A stretch of 64,000 nt of DNA from Arenibacter sp. F26102 (GCF_023015865.1 NZ_JALKBC010000001.1:372001-436000); one strand, 5' to 3'. Positions 38,109 to 47,481 are shown, counted from the first letter of the stretch. The notes: generated from the sequence alone by a model not told the origin. Translations and numbers: made by a program.

Positions 38109-39263
38109 ATGGCTACCATAACTAAACAAGAGTTACAGGATTTAGAAAGCATTCGCAATGTTCATTGTATATCTATTTATATGCCTACCCATCAAAAAGG
38201 GGAAGAGGTATTACAACAAGAGGATGCCAAATTACTAAAAAATCATTTAAAGGAAGTTAAACTTAAATTGGAGCAGGAACCTTTGGGTAAAAGGGAAATT
38301 GCAGAATTGATTGCCCCTATTCAAGAGCTGATTCATGACGGGGAGTTTTGGCGGCACCAATCCAATGGACTGGCACTTTTTTTAACCAACGGAATCGTTA
38401 AAAAATACACACTTCCCATTTCTTTTAAGCCCTTTAACCACGTGGCCAACAGTTTATATCTGACACCTTTATTGCCAATGTTCACAGGGGACGATTCATT
38501 TTTTTTACTTTGGTTGCAACTGGAAAAGGTGAAATTGTATAAGAAAACACGCTATTATAGCTCAGAAATACAAATTGAAGATAAAATTCCGAGCCGTATG
38601 GAGGAAAGGGTAGGGTATGATTATGAACAGAAGAGCTTGCAGTTCAGAAGTCAGCAGGAAGGTCACGGAGCGGCTGCGTTTCATGGTCATGGAGAGGCAG
38701 ACCGAGATCGGAAGAATGAGATCGAGAGGTATTTTTCTGCTTTGGACAGGGGACTGATGACCTTGATTCAAAATGAAAGCAAGCCTTTGATTATTGCTTG
38801 TCAAGATTATTTGTTTCCAATTTATCAAAAGGTAAATACCTACAAATATCTCTTGGCGGATCATATTTCTTTTGATCCTACCGAAACGGATGAGTCCAAA
38901 TTGCGGGAATTGGCATGGAAAAAGTTGAGCCCCGTTTTCGATAAGGAACGTCTCGAAAAAATAGAAATTTTTAAAAAGTTTGACGGTACTTCAAGAACAT
39001 CTTCAGATATAGAGCAAATTATTCCAGCGGCCATACTAGGAAAAATAGATTCTTTGTTCATACAGAAAAATGAAGATATATGGGGAATTTATGAACCTGA
39101 AAAAGATTTGGTTAGAGTGGACAAAGAATTGCTTCCGTCCAATGTATCACTCTTAAATAGGGCGGCCATGAAAACGTTTTTAAATGGAGGAAAGGTCTAT
39201 CTATTGGAAAAGGAGGATATGCCAAATCCCTTTTCCAAAATTAATGCCCTATATAGATATTAA
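38109..39263 (+). CDS. baeRF7-family protein (archaeo-eukaryotic release-factor-like)
   Basis: A 384-residue cytosolic protein; the ATG at 38109 is preferred over a TTG at 38076. HCISIYMPTHQKGEEVLQQE at the start, the central histidine/glycine-rich loop (QEGHGAAAFHGHGEADRDRK) and the C-terminal VSLLNRAAMKTFLNGGKVYL follow the bacterial eRF1-like (baeRF) families. These have domains 2 and 3 of eRF1 and are thought to act on ribosomes, possibly under stress. An Fnr-type promoter 66 bp upstream suggests induction by low oxygen or redox stress. Confidence 0.75.
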   Translation: MATITKQELQDLESIRNVHCISIYMPTHQKGEEVLQQEDAKLLKNHLKEVKLKLEQEPLGKREIAELIAPIQELIHDGEFWRHQSNGLALFLTNGIVKKYTLPISFKPFNHVANSLYLTPLLPMFTGDDSFFLLWLQLEKVKLYKKTRYYSSEIQIEDKIPSRMEERVGYDYEQKSLQFRSQQEGHGAAAFHGHGEADRDRKNEIERYFSALDRGLMTLIQNESKPLIIACQDYLFPIYQKVNTYKYLLADHISFDPTETDESKLRELAWKKLSPVFDKERLEKIEIFKKFDGTSRTSSDIEQIIPAAILGKIDSLFIQKNEDIWGIYEPEKDLVRVDKELLPSNVSLLNRAAMKTFLNGGKVYLLEKEDMPNPFSKINALYRY

Positions 39264-39479
39264 TTTTTCTCTATTTACCTATGGCAAGTCTGCCATTGAG
39301 TCTTTTACCATTAAAATCTCCAAGGCAATTGTATGATCCTTTTTTTTCTGGCATACCCTTTTTCTTTCGGACAGGGTAATTATGAATACGAAAACATGAC
39401 TTTAGCCTAAATATGTACCAACGGAATTGGATGATTATAAGGGCTATATTAGGCTTGGAAAGGCAAATTCTTTTACAAC

Positions 39480-39857
39480 TTAAATATGCTTTCTGCTTAG
39501 TAAACAATTTTTGATCGAGACTAGGAGATCCGAAAGGTCAGATGGTTTTACAATAAAGTCATAGGCACCCAAGTCAATGCCTTTTTTGATTTCCTTTTTT
39601 TCACTTCTGGCGCTGAAAAAAATCAAAGGTATATTTTTAAGGTCGGGATGGGATCCCAATTTTTTCAATAGTTCAAATCCTCCCATTTCAGGCATCCAGA
39701 GATCACTTATAATGAGGTCTGGCAAGAATTTCAAAATTTTCTCAAAGCCTTCTTTACCATTTGTGGCAGTTATTACGGCATAACCTTCCATCTCCAATAG
39801 TTCAGAGGTATTTTCAAGTATGGTACTGTTGTCTTCAACAATTAGAATAGTAGCCAT
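39480..39857 (-). CDS. Single-domain response regulator (CheY-like)
   Basis: A 125-residue receiver. ILIVEDNSTI has the acidic pair, Asp52 in IISDLWMPEMGG is the phosphorylation site, and FFSARSE and IVKPSDLSD supply the Thr/Ser and Lys. No output domain. It lies 108 bp downstream of a PAS-PAS histidine kinase on the same strand, and that kinase overlaps a CheB-CheR-PAS gene. The three probably form one phosphorelay cassette, with this receiver passing the signal on by protein contact. Confidence 0.9.
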   Translation of the reverse strand: MATILIVEDNSTILENTSELLEMEGYAVITATNGKEGFEKILKFLPDLIISDLWMPEMGGFELLKKLGSHPDLKNIPLIFFSARSEKKEIKKGIDLGAYDFIVKPSDLSDLLVSIKNCLLSRKHI

Positions 39858-39965
39858 TGGTTGTTAATAGGTTATGGGAACTGGTAAATGCGATAGTCTT
39901 AAGGTAGTGAATTTTTCAATAAAATTCCAATTACATATAAGGGTAAAACGATTTTTGTAGAGGTT

Positions 39966-41684
39966 TCAGGAAATAGGAATTATAATGGTAAAAATGCTGC
40001 CCTTCCCCAAAACACTTTTAAATTTAATATTTCCTCCGAACAATTCCAAATATCGTTGAACGATACTAAGTCCCAGGCCTGTGCCCTGTATATGTTCTAC
40101 ATTCCTGGCCCTAAAAAAACTTGAAAAAAGATTTTCTTGGTCTTCTTCGGGGATACCCAAACCTTGGTCCTCAATGGTTATTTTAAGATGATCCAACCTA
40201 ATACTGCTTTTAACGTTTATTTGGTCATTGGAGTATTTCAACGCGTTGGACAGTAGGTTAAGGATGATATTCCTTAAAATTTTTGGGTCCAAATTCAGCT
40301 TTTTTGTTCCCGTATGCTGGTATTCAATATGCTGGCCTTTTTTGAGTAGGCCTTTCATATCGGCGATAATTTCTTGAACAAACGGTTCCAAATCAAAGAC
40401 TTCCTTATTGATCTGTATAATTCCCTTATCCAACTGATGCAAGGATAAAAAATCATCCAAAATATTTACAAAATGGTCCACGGAAGATTTAATTCGGGCA
40501 ATATGTTTGTTGGATTTATCATACTGCCCCAAGCTGTTATATCTTTCTATTAAAATAATGGACGACATTACAATGGTAATGGGGGTACGCAATTCGTGCG
40601 AAGCAATGGTGATAAAGTTACTTTTTAAATCATTGATCCTTTTTTCCGCTTCCAAGGCTTTGATCAACTCTTTGGTGCGTTCTTGTATTTTTAATTCTAG
40701 ATTATCGGTATAGGTCTGTTTGTCCTCTTCCAATTTTGTTCGGACTGTAATGTCCTCACCTGCACTTAAAATTCCTATTTGGTCGCCATTCTTGCCCAAT
40801 AAGGTGGTATTGTGCCAAGACATTATAAGTTCTTCCCCGTTTTTACACCTCACTTTGCACTCCAATTCCGGGGCCAATAATTTTATTTTGCGTTCAAAAT
40901 CGATTAGGCTTGGGTCATCCTCTTCTCCATTTTCTTCATATATTAAGAAGTCGAACCAGTTTTGACCCAAAAGCTCCACTCTTTCATATCCAAAAAGGTT
41001 GCAACCCTTTTGATTTATCATTTGAATTTTGTGTTCCTTGTCTGTTAGCAAAAAAACAACTGGGGCCAGATCCAAATACTGTTGTATTTTTTCCTTCTCA
41101 TTTTGAAGGGCCTTATGTTGTTGTTGAAGAATCCTGGCTTGTCTAACCTCCGTTATATCCTGCATGGATAGGCGACACTGTAATTGCCCCTTTATGTTTT
41201 TTGTAACGGTGCCCTGTACAAGTGCGGGAAAAGAACCACGATCGTTGCGTTTAATTTCCAGCTCAAAGGGCTTTAATACACCGTTTTTGAAAGCTTCCTG
41301 CAATTTAATAAATAGTACGTGAGCCTCGTTTACCTCCATAAAGGCGGATAGTGGCCTTTTTATAATTTTGGTTCTATTAATGGCCATCAGCGAACAGGCG
41401 GTAAGATTTATGTTGTCTATTTGTCCCTTCTCATTTAATATGATATAGCCTATGGGAGCAAAATCGAATAGATCGGTATATTGATCGCGAATGTCCTCCA
41501 GGTGATGCTGGGCTTCACGTAATTCTTGGTTCTGCATTTCCAACTCTACCTGATGCACTTCAAGTTCGTGCATTAGTTCCTTGGCCTGGTCCACGGTTAG
41601 TTCCGATTGATCCGAGGGTGTTGTACTAACCTTGGCCTCTGCTTTGGAACGCAAGTTGCTGGAACGGGAACCTTTATCGACCAT
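39966..41684 (-). CDS. PAS-domain sensor histidine kinase
   Basis: A 572-residue cytosolic kinase without membrane helices. An N-terminal coiled coil (35-70) leads into PAS 1 (about 70-185) and PAS 2 (about 200-320), another coiled coil, HisKA with His363 in ASHELRTPITIV, and an ATPase domain with the N box (NLLSNALKYSNDQI) and GTGLGLSIVQRYL. Its start overlaps the end of the CheB-CheR gene by 11 bp, so it is co-transcribed. The PAS domains lack an obvious haem or flavin motif, so the signal is unknown. Confidence 0.93.
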   Translation of the reverse strand: MVDKGSRSSNLRSKAEAKVSTTPSDQSELTVDQAKELMHELEVHQVELEMQNQELREAQHHLEDIRDQYTDLFDFAPIGYIILNEKGQIDNINLTACSLMAINRTKIIKRPLSAFMEVNEAHVLFIKLQEAFKNGVLKPFELEIKRNDRGSFPALVQGTVTKNIKGQLQCRLSMQDITEVRQARILQQQHKALQNEKEKIQQYLDLAPVVFLLTDKEHKIQMINQKGCNLFGYERVELLGQNWFDFLIYEENGEEDDPSLIDFERKIKLLAPELECKVRCKNGEELIMSWHNTTLLGKNGDQIGILSAGEDITVRTKLEEDKQTYTDNLELKIQERTKELIKALEAEKRINDLKSNFITIASHELRTPITIVMSSIILIERYNSLGQYDKSNKHIARIKSSVDHFVNILDDFLSLHQLDKGIIQINKEVFDLEPFVQEIIADMKGLLKKGQHIEYQHTGTKKLNLDPKILRNIILNLLSNALKYSNDQINVKSSIRLDHLKITIEDQGLGIPEEDQENLFSSFFRARNVEHIQGTGLGLSIVQRYLELFGGNIKFKSVLGKGSIFTIIIPIS

Positions 41685-44658
41685 TTTTTTTGTCTTTTAG
41701 GATTTCCAATTCTTTTTCAGCAGCGACAAGATCTGTAATATCAATGGAAGAACAGGCTACGCCCGTTACTCTTTGTTCTTCGCTAATGGGGCGAACCATC
41801 AGGTCATAAAACCGGGCTTCACCAGTTATTATTAACTCTAATGTGGCCCTTTCCGGTTTACCCGTATTCAGTACTTTTCGTTTTATATTTTCCAATTTTT
41901 TGGCATCCTCCTCGGAAAAGAAATCCCCATCTTTTTTTCCGATCATATTTCTAAACTGAAAATCTGGATGTATGTTTGCCATACTGGTATAAATGAGCTG
42001 ATCGTTTTGGGTATAGACCACGGTTTTTGTCATTTCCAGGATATGCTCGTACTCTTTTTTGAAGTCGAGCAATTGTTCCCCTAACTTCTTTTCTTGGGTA
42101 ATGTCCACAAAAGTTATAACAACACCCGCAATGACATTTTCGGAAGTTCGATAGGGCATAATTTGCATATGGTACCAAAGACCATCACTACTTTTTACCG
42201 CTGTTTTATAAGGGGTTAATTTGTTAAGTACGGTCTGGGCATCCTTCATAATGCCGTTGTAGATGAGATTGGAGGACAAATGGTCTATAGGTCTACCTAC
42301 GTCCGAATTAATAAGATTGATTATTTTGGACATGGCAGGCGTAAACCGTTTTATCTTTAGGTCGGAATCTAAAAAAATAGTTCCAATTTCGGTACTGGCA
42401 AGTAAATTGTTCATGTCATCATAGGCCCTCGCCAACTCGTCTATTTTACCTTGGAGTTCCGTATTTACGGTTACTATTTCTTCGTTTACGCTTTGTAATT
42501 CTTCTTTGGAGGTTTCCATTTCCTCATTGGTGCTCTGCAATTCCTCATTGCTGGATTGGAGTTCTTCATTGGAGGATTTCAGTTCTTCATTGGATATTTC
42601 CAATTGTTCTATGGTAGAACGCAAATACTCTTTGGTAGCGGTCAGTTCCTGCTCCAATGCCTGAATTTCTGTTATATCCTCTGGTTTTTTTTCAAGGGTA
42701 ACTTTTGGCTTCTCGGTTGGGGTATCCACATCTTCAAAGGTTACCATCCAATATTCTATGTTGGAATCCAATTGGGATAAGGGCCTGATCGTTAGGTTTA
42801 TGGCTTGTAGGGTGCCATTGGTTTTTACTAGGACATTTTTTTTGACTTCCATTTTTTTGATCCTACGACTAGTGGAAATGAGGGCGCTAAGATCGCTTTT
42901 AAGACCTTCGCGTGCCATGTCAATAATGTTCAGTCTAGCCTCTCCAGGGGAGGGTTGTAGGTATTTACCCGTATTCCCTGAAAAGTAGAGTGCATCGCCC
43001 TTGAAATTGATAATAGCGCAGGCGGGGGCATAGTTGGCCAGCAATACTTTTGAGGTAATATTTGCCAAACTGGACTGCCATTCCCGCTTATGGGCAGGTA
43101 TGTTTACGGTTTTTATGGGAATGGGTTCTTGGAAAAGATGTCCAATATCCGGCATCTCCGCCCTTTGGGCATCCTTGAATTTGAAAATTTTATGTTTCCT
43201 ATCCAATACGTCAAAGAATCGGGCATATTCGCCCAGTGATTCCGAATTGCCCAGAAGTAATATGCCTTCCGGATTCAGGGCATAATGGAAGATGGCAAAA
43301 ACCTTTTTTTGTGCCTCCAAATTAAGATAAATAAGCAAATTCCTGCAACTTATCATATCCAGTTTCGAAAATGGCGGGTCTTTTATGATATTGTGTTCCG
43401 CAAATACGATTTGATCTCGGATCCCTTTTTTTATTCTATAGGTATGTTTGTCCCCATGAAAATAATGGGACAATCTATTGGGGTCAATATCAACGGCAAT
43501 GGTTTCTGGATAAATTCCCTGTCGGGCGGTATAAATGGCATTTTCGTCCAAGTCAGATGCAAATATTTGAACCTTTAAGGCCTTGGGCTGATTTTTTATA
43601 ACCTCATCGAATAAAATGGCCAGGGAATAAGCTTCTTCCCCGGTAGAGCATCCAGGGACCCACAAACGGATGGTATCCCCATCATTTTTGTTGGCAATAA
43701 TCTTTTTAACAACTTTTTCTTTAAGGCTGTCAAAAATTTCCTTGTCCCTAAAAAAACTGGTAACCCCTATAAGAAGTTCCTTAAACAGCTTTTGTACTTC
43801 TTCTGGGTTTGTTTGAAGATACTTTATATAGTCTTCCAGTTTTTCGATCTGATTGAGCGCCATTCGTTTTTCAATACGGCGAACAACGGTACTGCTTTTG
43901 TAATCAGCAAAGTTACAACCGGTTTCATTGCGCAATAGGATAAAAACCTTTTCTAAGAGCTGGTGGGGTGTTTGAACTTGTAGTGGAATTCCCTTTGGTT
44001 CAAATTTCCGATTCTTGGCATATTTTAGGAGCACTTCCGGCATTTTCTTAACAGGTAGCACAAAATCTTCCACCCCTGCTTCGATGGCACTTCTTGGCAT
44101 ACCGTCATATTTGGCAGTTTCGGGGTCTTGCACTATAGATAGTCCTCCTTTTCCCTTTATGTCCTTTAAGCTTAGTGTTCCTTCCCTTCCCGTACCGGAT
44201 AAGATAATTCCGATGGCCCGATCGGTCCGGTCTTCGGCCAAAGATCTTAGGAAAAAATCTATTGGTTTACGAAAGCCTCTAGGGGCCATAGGCTCCATAA
44301 GGTGCAATACCCCTTGAAAAATGGCCATATCCTTGTTGGGTGGTATTATATAAACGTGGTTGGGGAGCACCTTTGTGTTGTCCCTAACCTGGGTTACTTC
44401 CATTTTTGTATGGTTTTTTAGTAACTGAACCATAAGACTTTTATGGGTAGGATCTAAATGTTGTACCAATACAAAAGCCATTCCAGAAGTTGGCGGCATG
44501 GCATCAAAAAACTCTTTGAAAGCCTCCAGTCCACCTGCGGAGGCTCCCATACCCACTATAAGGAAATTATTTTCCTTGTCCTTTTTTGGCCCCTTCTTTT
44601 TTAGCGGTGCTTTTTTTTTGTTGGCCGTAGTAATATTGGTCGCTTCTTGTTTTGTCAT
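41674..44658 (-). CDS. CheB-CheR-PAS hybrid signalling protein
   Basis: A 994-residue protein from the ATG at 44658; a TTG 30 bp upstream is less likely. The order is a CheB methylesterase domain (30-215; Ser40 in GMGASAGG, His67 in VQHLDPTHK), CheR methyltransferase (about 230-490; VPGCSTGEEAYSLAI is the SAM-binding motif and CRNLLIYL is typical), a long heptad coiled coil (about 660-740, repeated NEEL units), then two PAS domains. The usual catalytic Asp of CheB is Glu159 (SGTGREGT). There is no receiver domain on CheB. No chemotaxis genes are nearby, so it probably methylates or demethylates a non-flagellar sensor partner. Confidence 0.92.
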   Translation of the reverse strand: MTKQEATNITTANKKKAPLKKKGPKKDKENNFLIVGMGASAGGLEAFKEFFDAMPPTSGMAFVLVQHLDPTHKSLMVQLLKNHTKMEVTQVRDNTKVLPNHVYIIPPNKDMAIFQGVLHLMEPMAPRGFRKPIDFFLRSLAEDRTDRAIGIILSGTGREGTLSLKDIKGKGGLSIVQDPETAKYDGMPRSAIEAGVEDFVLPVKKMPEVLLKYAKNRKFEPKGIPLQVQTPHQLLEKVFILLRNETGCNFADYKSSTVVRRIEKRMALNQIEKLEDYIKYLQTNPEEVQKLFKELLIGVTSFFRDKEIFDSLKEKVVKKIIANKNDGDTIRLWVPGCSTGEEAYSLAILFDEVIKNQPKALKVQIFASDLDENAIYTARQGIYPETIAVDIDPNRLSHYFHGDKHTYRIKKGIRDQIVFAEHNIIKDPPFSKLDMISCRNLLIYLNLEAQKKVFAIFHYALNPEGILLLGNSESLGEYARFFDVLDRKHKIFKFKDAQRAEMPDIGHLFQEPIPIKTVNIPAHKREWQSSLANITSKVLLANYAPACAIINFKGDALYFSGNTGKYLQPSPGEARLNIIDMAREGLKSDLSALISTSRRIKKMEVKKNVLVKTNGTLQAINLTIRPLSQLDSNIEYWMVTFEDVDTPTEKPKVTLEKKPEDITEIQALEQELTATKEYLRSTIEQLEISNEELKSSNEELQSSNEELQSTNEEMETSKEELQSVNEEIVTVNTELQGKIDELARAYDDMNNLLASTEIGTIFLDSDLKIKRFTPAMSKIINLINSDVGRPIDHLSSNLIYNGIMKDAQTVLNKLTPYKTAVKSSDGLWYHMQIMPYRTSENVIAGVVITFVDITQEKKLGEQLLDFKKEYEHILEMTKTVVYTQNDQLIYTSMANIHPDFQFRNMIGKKDGDFFSEEDAKKLENIKRKVLNTGKPERATLELIITGEARFYDLMVRPISEEQRVTGVACSSIDITDLVAAEKELEILKDKKNGR

Positions 44659-44705
44659 GGTATTGTAATGATCACTTGTGCGGAACAATCACTGTCAAAG
44701 TTAGC

Positions 44706-44748
44706 CAAATGTACTAAAGCAGGTGGATTACTTCAATGATTAAAGTCA
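44706..44748 (-). promoter_or_regulatory. Fnr/Crp-type promoter of the CheB-CheR operon
   Basis: TGATTAAAGTCA (44737-44748) matches TGAY-N4-RTCA. On the minus strand a perfect -7 element TACATTTG lies at 44706-44713; the centres are 33 bp apart. The start codon at 44658 is 48 bp beyond the -7 element. Confidence 0.7.
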
Positions 44749-45071
44749 GTATCCACTTTATTCCGCCCGAGATTTGACGTAAAAGTTAAAAATACAAAGA
44801 AATCTGATTGGTGCAGAGGACGCTATTAAAATAGGATGTAGGACAATCAAAAATGGTATCGTGGACCCTTTAATTTCAAAGGCTGACTTTTTTAGGATTA
44901 CTATTTCCAAAATCGCTCCAAAATGGAACTTTTTTATAATTCTTGTAGGATGGATAATTAGTTTAGAATAAGGAATAAGGTTTGTAGAATGTATTATCCG
45001 GGCTTAATTGGGCCCATTGAATGGTCTTGGATTATTACATAATACATTATTTCTAGGATATTTAAATTTAA
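44749..45071. other. Intergenic stretch, nothing recognised
   Basis: About 320 AT-rich bases, the left part of a 1.2-kb gene-free region. I see no reading frame or strong hairpin here. Confidence 0.45.
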
Positions 45072-45104
45072 AAGGACCGACATATCTTGGATATCCCGGT
45101 CCTT
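45072..45104 (-). terminator. Terminator-like hairpin in the gene-free 1.2-kb region
   Basis: AAGGACCG (45072-45079) pairs with CGGTCCTT (45097-45104); ATATC/GATAT extends it inside. On the minus strand it is followed by TTTTAAATTT. It could end a transcript that reads through from the candidate RNA at 45265-45674, or be a relic. Confidence 0.5.
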
Positions 45105-45264
45105 CAGGTATTTTAATTAAGTTCCTCCTGGTCAGCTAAATCCAATTTGGAACGTACTAGCTACGTTGTTTAGATTTTTGCATGACAGAAGAAAAAAATC
45201 GCAATACCTTTATATGACCTCTAAGGCATTACTGCTTAGAAGTTTGTAGATTTTATGATTTTAG

Positions 45265-45674
45265 AAAAAAACAGGAGGCCGAAACCTCCCGTTTCCCATA
45301 AAGAAATGGACTACGTTTTTGCCGATAATTGGGCTTTCAGGTGACTCTGTTGCTAGAACACCATAATTGATCAATTACGGGGCCAACCTTGGCCATTCCT
45401 TTACTAAGGTCGTTATCATCTTACAATGATAGCGACCAATGTCTTAATGCTTTAAAGAAACCGGAACACCTAGATGTTCCGGTTTCCAAGAAACTTTCAA
45501 TTCTGCCCAATGACCTCTTACACTGATCCCTAATAGGAGCTATCACTAGATCCGTTCGCAATTCAAATGGTATAAAGGGTGCCCTTGACCGTTTCTGTAT
45601 CTTGGGAATCTTAAGTTTTGCAATTTAAAATTCCTCTTTATATATTTTCAAAGAACTGTTTAACTTTTAAGAAC
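45265..45674 (-). ncRNA. Candidate structured small RNA under an Fnr-type promoter
   Basis: The promoter at 45679-45721 fires on the minus strand into a stretch with no believable long gene. Strong hairpins follow in order: GAAACCGGAACA with its complement (45457-45486, 12-bp perfect stem), GGTCG..CGACC (45408-45437), GGCCAACCTTGGCC (45381-45394), palindrome TAATTGATCAATTA (45364-45377), and a terminator GGAGG..CCTCC at 45269-45294 followed on the minus strand by seven T. The RNA may end near 45457 (about 220 nt) or at 45265 (about 410 nt). A 19-codon frame starting MAKVGPVIDQLW (about 45394 to 45335) is possible. A decayed gene is the main alternative. Confidence 0.45.
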
Positions 45675-45678
45675 ATCG

Positions 45679-45721
45679 CTAAATTATGATACCTTGCCCA
45701 TATGTAAAATGACCTAGATCA
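45679..45721 (-). promoter_or_regulatory. Fnr/Crp-type promoter facing a gene-free structured region
   Basis: TGACCTAGATCA (45710-45721) differs at one base from the site at 38032. On the minus strand the -7-like element TAATTTAG lies at 45679-45686; the centres are 33 bp apart, as at three other promoters here. No protein gene lies downstream for about 1 kb. Confidence 0.65.
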
Positions 45722-45868
45722 GTTTAAGTAATTTTTTTAGGTTTTATAAATTGGGGTATTGGAACCCGGTTAATATGATGGGTGAAAATCAACTCTGACG
45801 CCCATTATATAAAATACAAAGTGCGGTTCATAAATATTATTGGCATTGCTTTACCAATATATTGTGGA

Positions 45869-46495
45869 TTAGGAATTAAAATCTTCCAATATTTTGATGG
45901 CTTCTTCGTCGGATAACTGATCAAAATCCATGTAAAATTGTCCCACAGCCTGAAAATTAAAGGGGGTCTCCAAGCACACCACTTCGTCAACATAAGTAGC
46001 GTCCCTTAATTTTTGTACTGTTGATTTGGGAGCCACTGGTATGGCGATCATTATTTTTTCCGGTTTTTGGTCATAGACCAGTTGTGCAGTGACCCTTATG
46101 GTATTGCCTGTGGCGATGCCATCGTCAATAATGATTACGATTTTGTCCTTTAAGGCTATCGGAAACCTATTCTTATAATATTGTGCTTGTCTTTTTTTGA
46201 GCTTTTCGCGAAGACGTTTCTTTTCTTTCTCGATATAGTCGATTGAAACCTCTATGTTGTCGTCCAGGATAATATTGTTGAGACTTACAGCCCCAATGGC
46301 AAATTCCTTGTTGAAGGGATGCCCAATTTTTTTTGAAAGGGCAACATCCAATTGAGCGTTCAAGGATTTGGCAACAATGGCTCCTAGGGGTAATCCACCG
46401 CGAGGAATTGCTAAAATCACTACATTTTCTTTGTCTTTATATGAGCTTAGCTTTTTGGCAAGCTGTTCTCCAGCGTCAATTCTGTCCTTAAACAT
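45869..46495 (-). CDS. Phosphoribosyltransferase-family protein
   Basis: A 208-residue protein starting at MFKDRIDAGEQLA (46495). A longer frame upstream runs inside the hydrolase gene and is rejected. VVILAIPRGGLPLGAIVAK and the PRPP motif VIIIDDGIATGNT (residues 120-132) identify a type I phosphoribosyltransferase; the substrate is unknown. The hydrolase gene ends 1 bp upstream. In many bacteria these two domains are fused in a single protein, so a functional link is likely. Confidence 0.9.
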   Translation of the reverse strand: MFKDRIDAGEQLAKKLSSYKDKENVVILAIPRGGLPLGAIVAKSLNAQLDVALSKKIGHPFNKEFAIGAVSLNNIILDDNIEVSIDYIEKEKKRLREKLKKRQAQYYKNRFPIALKDKIVIIIDDGIATGNTIRVTAQLVYDQKPEKIMIAIPVAPKSTVQKLRDATYVDEVVCLETPFNFQAVGQFYMDFDQLSDEEAIKILEDFNS

Positions 46496-46496
46496 C

Positions 46497-47153
46497 TTAA
46501 TCTTTTTTAGTTGTAAAACATTTTCTAAACCAAGTTGCGGAAAGTAGAGCAACCTCTTCCAGCTTTCCTTCTTCTTCAAAAAGGTGACTTGCCCCTGGAA
46601 CTATTTCAAGTTTTCGTCTGCAGGCAACTTTAGCATAGGCCTTGATATTCAGTTCCAGGACGGCCGCGTCTTTCCCACCAACAATAAATAGGGTTGGAGC
46701 GGTAACCTCAGGTATTTCAGATAAGGCAAGATCTGGTCTTCCGCCCCTAGAGACGATGGCCTTTATATCTTGCTTAAAAAATGCGGCCGCTCTAAGTGCA
46801 GACGCTGCTCCCGTACTGGCCCCAAAATATCCTATGGAAAATCCCTGGGTTTCTTTTTGTGACTGTACCCATTTTGTTACCTCAATTAATCTTTGGGTCA
46901 ATAGATCAATATTGAAGCGAGTTTCATAGATTTCGTCTTCACTTTCCGTTAATAAGTCGAACAAAAGGGTAGCAAGCCCACTTTGTTGAAGTACGTTTGC
47001 CACGTAATTGTTCCTTGGACTGAGTCGACTGCTACCACTGCCGTGGGAAAACAATACCAAGCCCCTGGCATTTTCCGGGATGTGCAAATGTCCCTTTAAA
47101 ATTACGTTATTTAATGGAATTGAAATGGTATTATATATTTCTGGTATTATCAT
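46497..47153 (-). CDS. Dienelactone-hydrolase-like alpha/beta hydrolase
   Basis: A 218-residue alpha/beta hydrolase. GLVLFSHGSGSSRLSPRN is the oxyanion loop, Ser113 in GYFGASTGAASA the nucleophile, FIVGGKDAAV gives the acid and GASHLFEEEG the His. No signal peptide. It is the first gene of a pair with the phosphoribosyltransferase, 1 bp apart. An Fnr-type promoter lies 146-188 bp upstream, giving a long leader. Substrate unknown. Confidence 0.9.
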   Translation of the reverse strand: MIIPEIYNTISIPLNNVILKGHLHIPENARGLVLFSHGSGSSRLSPRNNYVANVLQQSGLATLLFDLLTESEDEIYETRFNIDLLTQRLIEVTKWVQSQKETQGFSIGYFGASTGAASALRAAAFFKQDIKAIVSRGGRPDLALSEIPEVTAPTLFIVGGKDAAVLELNIKAYAKVACRRKLEIVPGASHLFEEEGKLEEVALLSATWFRKCFTTKKD

Positions 47154-47298
47154 AATGCTGTTATTTTAAAGAGACTGGCACCTTGGAAATTTTTATGGAT
47201 TATTTGTAACCTACCTAACTTTCGCCCTATAATTAGATTGGCCAAATAGATGTTGCTTGGGATGGTAAGTTATATTGGGTTGGTAAGGCCATCAATTA

Positions 47299-47341
47299 AC
47301 AAAGTAGACCTAATATCAGAGGAATCCAATGATTTATGTCA
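47299..47341 (-). promoter_or_regulatory. Fnr/Crp-type promoter of the hydrolase-phosphoribosyltransferase operon
   Basis: TGATTTATGTCA (47330-47341) matches TGAY-N4-RTCA. On the minus strand TACTTTGT (47299-47306) is the -7-like element, almost the same as TACCTTGT at 38067; centres are 33 bp apart. The start codon at 47153 lies about 146 bp on, so the transcript has a long leader in which I see nothing else. Confidence 0.65.
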
Positions 47342-47481
47342 TATGCACTTATGCATTGGGATTTTGGATATAGAACCCTAGGCCGATGGCTCAATTAAAA
47401 TATTGAAGGGGATAAAGATAAGATACGTTTCGGGATGGGCCTCATAGATTTTTAATACGGTTGGCCAAAAATCCAAAATAA

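Noticed and set aside
45440..45645. A minus-strand open frame of about 64 codons (KIPKIQKRSRAPFIPFEL onward) inside the candidate RNA
   Set aside because: It has no ATG or good start, no recognised family, and reads through a perfect hairpin. A decayed gene is possible, so it is only noted.
45805..45993. A 62-codon minus-strand frame overlapping the end of the phosphoribosyltransferase gene
   Set aside because: It runs in another frame of a well supported gene and has no recognisable features.
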